In this document: in pieces, positions 7,540 through 12,864 of the stretch
Layout: the number at the start of each line of letters is the position of its first letter
How positions within the stretch are numbered: the first letter of the stretch is position 1
Assembly: GCA_025361665.1 (NCBI GenBank)
Contig: JANYKF010000327.1
Coordinates: forward strand, 1-12,864
Reading direction: 5' to 3'
From: Clostridiaceae bacterium
GTDB taxonomy: Bacteria > Bacillota > Clostridia > DSM-8532
Length of the DNA stretch: 12,864 bases
The notes under the pieces: model-generated
What the model was told of the DNA's origin: nothing
What the model saw: the letters and a program-made list of their open reading frames with translations, nothing else
The model's database searches: none
Program-made: the position numbers and the translations under genes

Positions 7540-7596
7540 TTTTTCATCTCCATGTGAACGGCTTCAATATGGATTCTGATTTTTCATCATCATGTG
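7540..7596. repeat. Direct repeat, 17 bp with 40-bp period, upstream of the SDR gene
   Basis: TTTTTCATCTCCATGTG (7540-7556) recurs as TTTTTCATCATCATGTG (7580-7596) with two mismatches. It lies in the 144-bp gap between the ABC operon and the SDR gene, where a promoter is expected, so it could be a tandem operator. No convincing -35/-10 pair was found around it. Confidence 0.4.
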
Positions 7597-7641
7597 TCTT
7601 TCTCAAAAATACACGCACCAAACGGAATGAGGAGATCCTGC

Positions 7642-8412
7642 ATGAACATCCTGATAACTGGCGCGGACCGGGGATTGGGTTTTGGAACCGCCAAATGCCT
7701 GCTCGAACTGGGTCATGCCGTTTTTGCGGGCCAGTATCTGGCTGAGTGGTCCGAATTGGACGAGTTGCGGAAATGTTATCCGGACACCTTGTTTCCGATT
7801 CCTCTGGACGTTTCGGATTCGGAAAGCGTGAATGACGCTTTCGAACGGGTCGTAAAAATGACCGGGGTTTTGGACGTAATCGTCAACAACGCCGGGATAA
7901 ACGGCCGGATATTCCCAAAATCCGGAGAGGCGCCGGATCCCGCTCCCACAGATGCACCCGCCTCTCCCGATGTTCTGGAAGAGGGGTTGCATCAGGACTT
8001 TGATCGGATGATGCGGGTCTACGACACCAACACCTTGGGCGCCATCCGCGTGGTGGAGGCTTTTCTGCCGCTTATGAAGAACAGTGCCCTGCGCCGCCTG
8101 TGCTTTGTCTCCTCAGAGGCCGGGAGCGTGGAACGCTGCCGGCGCACAGACATGTTCGGCTACTGCATGTCGAAATCCGCCTTGAACATGTATGTGAAAA
8201 TCCTGTTCAATCGGCTGCATCCTGTCGGTTACAGCTTCCGACTGTACCATCCGGGATGGGTGAAGTCATACATGCGCGGTTTCAAGTCCGACATGGGCGA
8301 TTTGGAAATTGATGATGCCGGCAGGCTGGCTGCCGCCTTCTATCTTTCGGAAGGGCACGACGGGAATGAATTGCAGTTGATCGACTATGAAGGAAACGTC
8401 TGGCCTTTCTGA
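7642..8412 (+). CDS. Short-chain dehydrogenase/reductase (SDR)
   Basis: A 256-residue NAD(P)-dependent oxidoreductase, probably cytoplasmic. The cofactor motif is TGADRGLGFG (6-15), the core motif NNAG (82-85), and the catalytic set is Asn130, Ser157/158, Tyr174 and Lys178 (YCMSK). An extra proline-rich loop (about 88-118, with EAPDPAPTDAPASP) separates the NNAG strand from the next helix. The protein ends in YEGNVWPF. The start at 7642 has GAGGAG 7 nt upstream; an in-frame ATG at 7594 lacks a site and would push the glycine motif away from the N-terminus. It precedes the ThuA-like gene by 126 bp. Its last codons and stop are partly duplicated downstream at 8440-8460. The context suggests a sugar or sugar-derived substrate, which is inference. 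Confidence 0.92.
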   Translation: MNILITGADRGLGFGTAKCLLELGHAVFAGQYLAEWSELDELRKCYPDTLFPIPLDVSDSESVNDAFERVVKMTGVLDVIVNNAGINGRIFPKSGEAPDPAPTDAPASPDVLEEGLHQDFDRMMRVYDTNTLGAIRVVEAFLPLMKNSALRRLCFVSSEAGSVERCRRTDMFGYCMSKSALNMYVKILFNRLHPVGYSFRLYHPGWVKSYMRGFKSDMGDLEIDDAGRLAAAFYLSEGHDGNELQLIDYEGNVWPF

Positions 8413-8460
8413 CTTTGAACAGCCTCGCGCGTTATCCGGGGAAATGTCTGGCCTTTCCGA
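8392..8460 (+). repeat. Direct repeat of the SDR 3' end
   Basis: The last 21 bases of the SDR gene, including its stop (8392-8412, codons for GNVWPF-stop), recur at 8440-8460 with two C/T transitions. The period is 48 bp, a multiple of three. In the second copy the stop TGA is CGA, and ACG has become ATG, which opens a small frame running to the thuA-like start. It looks like a duplicated gene end rather than a terminator; no hairpin or T-tract is present. Confidence 0.75.
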
Positions 8461-8542
8461 TGTGAAGCAGGGCCTAAACATGTACAATATGGATGCGGAC
8501 ACATTTCAGTCTGCCCACTCAAACAGCAGGAGGTATCCATGA
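8444..8542 (+). CDS. Possible 32-codon ORF overlapping the ThuA-like start
   Basis: ATG 8444 lies inside the second copy of the SDR 3' repeat, and the frame ends at TGA 8540-8542, overlapping the next gene's start as ATGA. The peptide begins MSGLSDVKQGLNMYN and has no recognised motif. Only a weak CCGGGGAA precedes it. It may be a chance frame, or an upstream ORF coupling translation to the ThuA-like gene. Confidence 0.2.
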   Translation: MSGLSDVKQGLNMYNMDADTFQSAHSNSRRYP

Positions 8543-9186
8543 ACAAACAAGCGGCTCTGATCCTGGGTGACAACGCAATGGCACACTGGCATTTCCTGAA
8601 TGCTGCAAAACCGCACTTGCGCGAGACGCTGGAGGACGCATTCGACCTGACTTTCTCGGACGACTACCCCAACATCATGCTGGAAACATTGAAGTCATAC
8701 CAGCTCATCGTCAATTATACGGATAACTGGTCCGAACGGGGAACCGTGGCTGCAGCCGTCGCTTTGCAAACCTTCGTGGCCGGAGGCGGGCATCTTCTCT
8801 CGCTGCACAGCGGCATCATCCAGCCCAACCCTTTCTTCCTGCTGCAGATGCAAGGCGGCAAGTTCACGGGGCATGCCGAATATGCCACCCTGAACTACCG
8901 CCGCACGGATATCATTCATCCGGTCACCGAGGGCATCGAGTCTTTCTTCATGGGGGAGGAACCTTATGAATTTCTTTTGGATCCGCTGGCAGAAAAGGAA
9001 TTGGTGCTGGAATTCGAACTCGATGGCAGGATCTACCCGGCTGCATGGGTGATGACTTACGGCTTTGGCAGGATTGTCTACCTGTCTCCCGGCCATGATG
9101 CCCGATCCTTCGCAGAGCCTTCGTTCCGTAAACTCATCCGCAACAGCGCCCTTTGGCTTTGCCCAACCCCACAGATACATTTTTGA
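8539..9186 (+). CDS. ThuA-like domain protein
   Basis: A 215-residue single-domain protein of the ThuA/class I glutamine amidotransferase-like fold. Family landmarks are the GGGHLLSLHSG turn (82-92), GGKFTGH (106-112), the strand YGFGRIVYLSPGHD near 173-186, and the closing helix EPSFRKLIRNSALWL. The Cys nucleophile of true amidotransferases is absent, as usual for ThuA. Characterised ThuA (Sinorhizobium) takes part in disaccharide oxidation with ThuB, but many homologues are unassigned. No ThuB-like oxidoreductase is in this window; the upstream SDR might play that part (inference). AGGAGGT (8528-8534) fixes the start. The stop overlaps the Shine-Dalgarno of the next gene, so coupling to the esterases is likely. 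Confidence 0.87.
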   Translation: MNKQAALILGDNAMAHWHFLNAAKPHLRETLEDAFDLTFSDDYPNIMLETLKSYQLIVNYTDNWSERGTVAAAVALQTFVAGGGHLLSLHSGIIQPNPFFLLQMQGGKFTGHAEYATLNYRRTDIIHPVTEGIESFFMGEEPYEFLLDPLAEKELVLEFELDGRIYPAAWVMTYGFGRIVYLSPGHDARSFAEPSFRKLIRNSALWLCPTPQIHF

Positions 9187-9199
9187 GGAGGTTACCCGC

Positions 9200-10015
9200 A
9201 TGGCATTGCTGCATGTCGATTTCTTTTCAGATGTCCTGGGTATGTGCGTGGAGATGGATGTCATCCTGCCCCAGACCACGCACGGACAAATCGGGATGGA
9301 GGGCAAATCCGCCGATGAAGGCGACTGGCCCGTCCTGTTCCTGCTGCATGGCATGAGTGACGACCACACAATCTGGCAGCGCCGTACCTCCATAGAACGG
9401 TACGTCAGTGAATACGGCATGGCAGTCGTGATGCCTGGTACCCAGCTGGCCTGGTACACGGATATGGCCATTGGCCAGAAATGGTGGACTTACCTGTCAC
9501 AGGAGCTTCCCGTCATTGTCCGTTCCTTTTTCCCAAACATCACGAAGAAACGTGAGAAAACGTTTGCGGCTGGTCTGTCCATGGGCGGATACGGTGCGCT
9601 GAAATGCGGCCTCTGTGCGCCGGAAACCTTCGGAGCCATCGGCGCACTGTCCGGAGGGCTGGATGTGGCTGCCATCTGTGAGAACGACAAGAGTCCGCAG
9701 CCTTCCCTGTGGACGGACATCTTTGGTCCGGCCGACAAGGTCCGGGGCGGCAAAAACGATCTGTTCGCCGTTGCAGACGAGCTTGCGACAGCAGTGGGTC
9801 CAAAACCGGAAATATACATCTGGTGCGGCTCGGAGGATTTCCTCATCCAACAGAACAGGGACATGAGAGACCATCTCGCAAAGGTGGGATTGCCGTTCAC
9901 CTATGAAGAGTCTCCCGGCGACCACCAGTGGAAATACTGGGACGAGAAAATCCAAACCGTCTTGAAATGGCTGCCGATAGCCCAACCGGAAGGAGGTCGG
10001 GAAAAATGGCACTGA
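9200..10015 (+). CDS. Esterase D/EstA-like alpha/beta hydrolase, first paralogue
   Basis: A 271-residue putative esterase (PF00756 type; relatives include lactococcal tributyrin esterase EstA, acetyl-xylan and feruloyl esterases and S-formylglutathione hydrolase). The nucleophile is Ser127 in GLSMGG, the acid Asp213 in GSEDFL, and the base His242 in GDHQWKYWD. The oxyanion region is LLHGMSDDH (48-56). No signal peptide is seen, so it is probably cytoplasmic. The start at 9200 has GAGGAGGT 7 nt upstream, sharing bases with the ThuA stop; in-frame ATG codons further up lie inside the ThuA-like gene. The stop overlaps the next esterase by 10 bp. A likely role is removing acetyl or other acyl groups from imported sugars or oligosaccharides; the substrate is not known. 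Confidence 0.91.
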   Translation: MALLHVDFFSDVLGMCVEMDVILPQTTHGQIGMEGKSADEGDWPVLFLLHGMSDDHTIWQRRTSIERYVSEYGMAVVMPGTQLAWYTDMAIGQKWWTYLSQELPVIVRSFFPNITKKREKTFAAGLSMGGYGALKCGLCAPETFGAIGALSGGLDVAAICENDKSPQPSLWTDIFGPADKVRGGKNDLFAVADELATAVGPKPEIYIWCGSEDFLIQQNRDMRDHLAKVGLPFTYEESPGDHQWKYWDEKIQTVLKWLPIAQPEGGREKWH

Positions 10016-10821
10016 TGCATGTGAATTTTTTTTCAGAATCTCTGGGCATGTGTGTGGCAGCAGACGTCATCCTGCCTCAGGCGGCCACGAAGCTGGTTGG
10101 CATGGAGACTGCCGCCCCTGCGGAAAAACACCCTGTGCTCTGGCTCCTGCACGGCAGCAGCGACAACCATACGATCTGGCAGCGCCGCACTTCCATCGAA
10201 CGCTACGCGGCTCCCCTCGGCCTGGCCGTCGTCATGCCGAACGTCCACCTCAACGGATACACCGACATGGCACATGGGGGCAGATATTTCACTTATGTGG
10301 CCGATGAACTCCCCCGGCTGATGCGTGGGTTCTTCCCTTTCTCCGAAAATCGGGAAGACAACTTCATTTCCGGGCTTTCCATGGGTGGTGCGGGCTGCAT
10401 GAAAATCGGCCTCGCCCGTCCGGCGCAATATGCCGCCATCGGCTGCCTGTCAGCTGGCGCCGACAACCACCCGTCAAAAAGCGTAGACGGCAAACGGGAT
10501 GTCGACCCCCGCTGGGCCCCCATGTACGAGCGCATGTACGGTGACCGGAAGCTGGAAGGCACGGAAGAGGACGTGTTCGGCAGCATGCAGGAAATCGTGG
10601 ATGCCGGCGGTCCTTTCCCCCGCATCTATCATGCCTGCGGCAGCAGTGACTTCCTCAAGGAAGCCGCACACCATACCCGGGACCATTTCCAGGCCATTCC
10701 CGGGAATCCATTCGATTATACCTATGTGGAGGATGAAGGCGCACACACCTGGGAATACTGGGATGCCCACATTCAGGATTTTTTGAAGTTCATCCGTCCA
10801 TCTGTCGCCTTGAAAGCCTGA
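10006..10821 (+). CDS. Esterase D/EstA-like alpha/beta hydrolase, second paralogue
   Basis: Also 271 residues, and plainly a tandem duplicate of the preceding gene. Both start MAL(L/M)HV(D/N)FFS and share HTIWQRRTSIERY and GLSMGG. The triad is Ser125, Asp215 (GSSDFL) and His247 (GAHTWEYWD). The central region (about 150-200) differs strongly, with RWAPMYERMYGDRKLEGTEE here against a shorter loop in the first copy, which suggests a different substrate. AAGGAGGT (9990-9997) lies 8 nt before ATG 10006, inside the previous gene. The C-terminal LKFIRPSVALKA is encoded by the first unit of a 38-bp tandem array that continues past the stop. Relative to the first esterase this tail is dissimilar and may itself be recent. 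Confidence 0.91.
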   Translation: MALMHVNFFSESLGMCVAADVILPQAATKLVGMETAAPAEKHPVLWLLHGSSDNHTIWQRRTSIERYAAPLGLAVVMPNVHLNGYTDMAHGGRYFTYVADELPRLMRGFFPFSENREDNFISGLSMGGAGCMKIGLARPAQYAAIGCLSAGADNHPSKSVDGKRDVDPRWAPMYERMYGDRKLEGTEEDVFGSMQEIVDAGGPFPRIYHACGSSDFLKEAAHHTRDHFQAIPGNPFDYTYVEDEGAHTWEYWDAHIQDFLKFIRPSVALKA

Positions 10822-10935
10822 TGAAGTTCATCCGGCCATCTGTCGCCTTGAAAGCCTGATGAAGTTCATCCGGCCATCACCCGCCTTGAAAGCCTGATGA
10901 AGTTCATCCGGCCATCACCCGCCTTGCCTGCCTGA
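10784..10935 (+). repeat. Tandem array, 4 x 38 bp, starting inside the second esterase
   Basis: Units lie at 10784-10821, 10822-10859, 10860-10897 and 10898-10935, each starting TGAAGTTCATCCG and ending GCCTGA. The first encodes the esterase C-terminus and stop. Differences build up in order: one base from unit 1 to 2, three adjacent-region bases from 2 to 3 (TGT to ACC), three from 3 to 4 (AAA to CCT). This fits stepwise duplication along the array. At each junction TGATG joins a stop to a new ATG. Then 13 codons follow (12 residues plus stop), so the repeats read as mini-ORFs 10821-10859, 10859-10897 and 10897-10935. No inverted repeat, T-tract or CRISPR-like spacer structure is present. 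Confidence 0.95.
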
Positions 10936-10947
10936 GGGCCAAAGAGG

Positions 10948-11279
10948 ATGAAGCAATTCCCCCATGCCCCGTGGTGGACATACGGAGAAAAGGCCAATGA
11001 CGAGGCCGGGTTCAATCCGAGTGCCATCCTCGCTGGCTTCATCCTGAGTTTTGCCGACAGCGCTTCAAAGCTGTATGACACGGTATTGTCGATGACCGAA
11101 ACCATGTTTGGAAAAATCCGGAACTCCGGCCATGTTGAAGTCCATGAACTGAATTGTTATTGCCGGTTGCTCGAGGATCTGAGGCCGGCAGGTCTGACAG
11201 GCCGGCAGGTCTGACAGGCCGGCATGATTGTGAATTTCTCGCAGCACGTTTGAAAAACCTGGTTCATGCTTGATTCTCG
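10948..11279 (+). pseudogene. Probable fragment of a toroid-type (squalene cyclase-like) protein
   Basis: An open frame of 88 codons runs from ATG 10948 to TGA 11212-11214. It contains FPHAPWWTYGEK, GFNPSAILAGFIL and VEVHELNCYCRLLEDLRPAGL. These resemble, from memory, an internal portion of uncharacterised alpha/alpha-toroid proteins of roughly 300 residues, so the N-terminal part seems missing. The stop falls in the second copy of a 17-bp repeat. Skipping one copy leaves the frame open for HDCEFLAARLKNLVHA, up to a TGA at 11277-11279, then further coding-like residues (SIHEFAIR) before a TGA at 11385-11387. A weak GAGGG (10934-10938) precedes the ATG. It could instead be a small functional gene; confidence in the family link is low. 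Confidence 0.5.
11183..11224 (+). repeat. 17-bp tandem repeat, 2.5 copies, at the end of the fragment
   Basis: GGCCGGCAGGTCTGACA occurs at 11183-11199 and 11200-11216, then the first 8 bases again at 11217-11224. Two full copies are identical, so the duplication is recent. Seventeen is not a multiple of three, so each copy shifts the reading frame; the stop of the 88-codon frame lies in copy two. Confidence 0.92.
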
Positions 11280-11300
11280 TGCAAAAAGTCGATTCACGAG
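11276..11300. repeat. Short inverted repeat upstream of the GH32 gene
   Basis: CTCGTG (11276-11281) and CACGAG (11295-11300) flank 13 nt, about 110 bp before the GH32 start. It could be an operator or hairpin; no promoter was confirmed nearby, and 6-bp arms may be chance. Confidence 0.25.
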
Positions 11301-11408
11301 TTTGCCATCCGTGCCAACTGGTGGAAAGCACATTGGGCGATCGGCAATCTTTTGATGCTGCGGGCCTTCGGCCGGATCGGGGCGTGACATTCCCAAGAAG
11401 GGAGCATC

Positions 11409-12864
11409 TTGAAAATCTTTTGCGAACACCGGTATCTGCTCTTTCCAGTCAGTGCCCACGCACAGAAAAAATCCCTGCGGTTTCTTCGCGATGGACTGCC
11501 GGTGCTGGATCTTGAGCTTTCACTTGATAATGTGACTCCGGATTTTGAAGTGGCTGTCGATATCGGCCGGTTTGGAACCGGGGAAATTGTCTTGTCCTGC
11601 ATACCGGAAATGGAAATTCGCGTCCGTCAGTCAGACGACCCGGGCTGGCAGGCAAATCCGTACAAGGAACGGTTCCGTCCGCATTTCCACTTTTCCGCGA
11701 AGAGAGGCTGGATCAACGATCCGAACGGCCTTGTTTATTACCGCGGTACCTATCATCTGTTTTATCAGTACAATCCTGTAGGCTGCACCTGGGGAAACAT
11801 GCATTGGGGCCATGCCGTCAGCCTGGACCTGCTGCATTGGGAGGAATGGGAGATTGCCCTTTTCCCGGATGAAAGCGGCACCATGTTCTCGGGGTCCGCC
11901 ATCATCGATACGGAAAACACGCTTGGACTGAATCCGCCGGATCAAGAAGCCATCCTGCTATTCTACACGGCGGCCGGCAACACGTCCGTTCTGTCGAAAG
12001 ACAAGCTGTTCACCCAGAACCTGGCTTACAGCGTCGACGGCGGACACACTTTCCACAAGCATGGGCGGAACCCGATTGTTCCACAAATCGCGGAAGGAAA
12101 CCGCGACCCAAAAGTCATTCAATCGCCTGTCAACGGACATTGGGTGATGGCCTTGTTCCTGGCCGGGACGCGTTACGCGCTGCTTTCTTCGAAAAACCTG
12201 CTTGATTGGGTTGTCTTTCAGGAACTCGAGTTGCCGGGGGATTCGGAGTGTCCGGATTTCTTTCCTTTGCGTGTTGTCGGGGATCGTCTGGAAACGACTG
12301 TCGAGGTACCGCGGGAAGAATCTTCGGAACCCGTTGACTCTCAGGAATACTGGGTTCTGTGCGGCGCCGCGGACCGCTATCAGGTCGGAACGTTCGACGG
12401 TCACCGGTTCATCCCGGATGGGCCGGTGAAACGGCTCCATTATGGCAGCCACAGTTATGCCGCACAGTCCTGGTCCGATATCCCCGCTTTCGATGGCCGC
12501 CGTATCCGCATTGCCTGGAATACGTTCGACATTCCCGGCATGCCCTTCAACAAATGCATGACCCTCCCTTGTGAAATGTCCCTGCGCAGCTTCGCCGGCG
12601 AACAAAGGCTTTGCACTTGGCCCATTCGGGAAATTGAGGCCCATCATCGGAATGTTCGGATAGAAAACAACATTGCCGCAACATCGGAAAACCCCTTTCA
12701 CATGCCTCTTGCCCCTTGTGCCCATGACCTGTCCCTGCGGATCCGGAATCCGGAAGCGGCTACCTTCACCCTTTCCCTTTTTGGCCTGGACATTGTCTGC
12801 GATGGGCTGAACCATCAGCTGAAGTGCCAGGAAAAGTCCACCCCGTTCGAAGGGTGCGATGGAT
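11409..12864 (+). CDS. Glycoside hydrolase family 32 (beta-fructosidase/levanase-like), 3' end outside window
   Basis: Hydrolyses fructosyl linkages (sucrose, fructo-oligosaccharides, inulin or levan). 485 codons are visible. Catalytic landmarks are Asp104 in WINDPNG (nucleophile), Asp233 in RDPK (transition-state stabiliser) and Glu280 in SECPD (acid/base). Supporting motifs are YHLFYQYNP, FSGSA and a late AWNTFDIPGMPFNKCMTLP. The five-blade catalytic domain spans about 90-395, followed by the start of the C-terminal beta-sandwich. About 85 residues precede the catalytic domain (PVSAHAQKKSLRFLRDG and on), longer than in simple invertases. The start is TTG 11409: a stop lies in frame at 11385-11387, no in-frame ATG follows until inside the protein, and AAGGGAG (11398-11404) precedes it. 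No signal peptide is visible, so it is probably cytoplasmic. Fructan versus sucrose specificity cannot be decided. Confidence 0.93.
   Translation, partial: MKIFCEHRYLLFPVSAHAQKKSLRFLRDGLPVLDLELSLDNVTPDFEVAVDIGRFGTGEIVLSCIPEMEIRVRQSDDPGWQANPYKERFRPHFHFSAKRGWINDPNGLVYYRGTYHLFYQYNPVGCTWGNMHWGHAVSLDLLHWEEWEIALFPDESGTMFSGSAIIDTENTLGLNPPDQEAILLFYTAAGNTSVLSKDKLFTQNLAYSVDGGHTFHKHGRNPIVPQIAEGNRDPKVIQSPVNGHWVMALFLAGTRYALLSSKNLLDWVVFQELELPGDSECPDFFPLRVVGDRLETTVEVPREESSEPVDSQEYWVLCGAADRYQVGTFDGHRFIPDGPVKRLHYGSHSYAAQSWSDIPAFDGRRIRIAWNTFDIPGMPFNKCMTLPCEMSLRSFAGEQRLCTWPIREIEAHHRNVRIENNIAATSENPFHMPLAPCAHDLSLRIRNPEAATFTLSLFGLDIVCDGLNHQLKCQEKSTPFEGCDG

Noticed and set aside
581..8492. Shared ACATGTACAA core in the nrdJ leader (587-596 region) and upstream of the ThuA-like gene (8478-8490)
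   Set aside because: A 10-base exact match with short extension is expected by chance in a 12.8-kb window.
10784..10935. CRISPR array
   Set aside because: Units are directly adjacent with no variable spacers, and the first lies in a coding sequence.
11958..12815. Long minus-strand open frame of 285 codons
   Set aside because: It is antisense to the GH32 gene, which has all three catalytic motifs; the minus frame has no recognised domain.

Overview
The window (12,864 bp, GC-rich) carries eleven well-supported protein genes, one probable pseudogene and an unusual set of tandem repeats at gene ends. Nearly every gene has a strong Shine-Dalgarno sequence (AGGAGG type) 5-8 nt before its ATG, and the best promoter is a near-consensus sigma-A/sigma-70 type. 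With a class II ribonucleotide reductase, BcrA/NatA-type ABC genes and an estA-like esterase pair, this suggests a moderately high-GC member of the Bacillota (Clostridia-like, perhaps gut or plant-fibre associated). That placement is an inference; no rRNA or other marker is present.

Layout. (1) 1-539, minus strand: the N-terminal 179 codons of an adenosylcobalamin-dependent ribonucleotide reductase (nrdJ), running off the left edge. (2) 540-801: a divergent control region with a terminator-like hairpin plus T-tract in the nrdJ leader, a second inverted repeat, a paired 8-bp direct repeat and a good promoter for the rightward genes. (3) 802-3149, plus strand: a zinc sorbitol/xylitol-type dehydrogenase and a 12-helix MFS transporter, probably one transcript. 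(4) 3133-4530, minus strand: a membrane-anchored HtrA-like serine protease whose 3' end overlaps the MFS gene by 17 bp. (5) 4971-7497, plus strand: an ABC exporter made of one ATPase and two paralogous permeases. (6) 7642-10821, plus strand: an SDR oxidoreductase, a ThuA-like protein and two tandem paralogous esterases, the last three tightly packed. (7) 10822-11408: a 4 x 38-bp tandem array, an internal fragment of a probable toroid-type protein broken by a 17-bp repeat, and a short intergenic stretch. (8) 11409 to the right edge: a glycoside hydrolase family 32 enzyme with a TTG start.

Function. The right half reads as a carbohydrate-use locus. A GH32 beta-fructosidase would cut fructosyl linkages, the two esterases could remove acyl groups, and the SDR, ThuA-like protein and polyol dehydrogenase would handle oxidised or reduced sugars. 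The substrate is not determined by the sequence. The ABC exporter and HtrA protease look like envelope or defence functions independent of this.

Most unusual signal. Three neighbouring genes (SDR, second esterase, toroid-like fragment) each carry a direct duplication covering their last codons and stop. In the second esterase this makes three extra copies of a 38-bp unit. Each new copy reads as a 12-codon mini-ORF (MKFIRPS[V/P]AL[K/P]A) joined to the previous stop by TGATG, echoing the esterase C-terminus.
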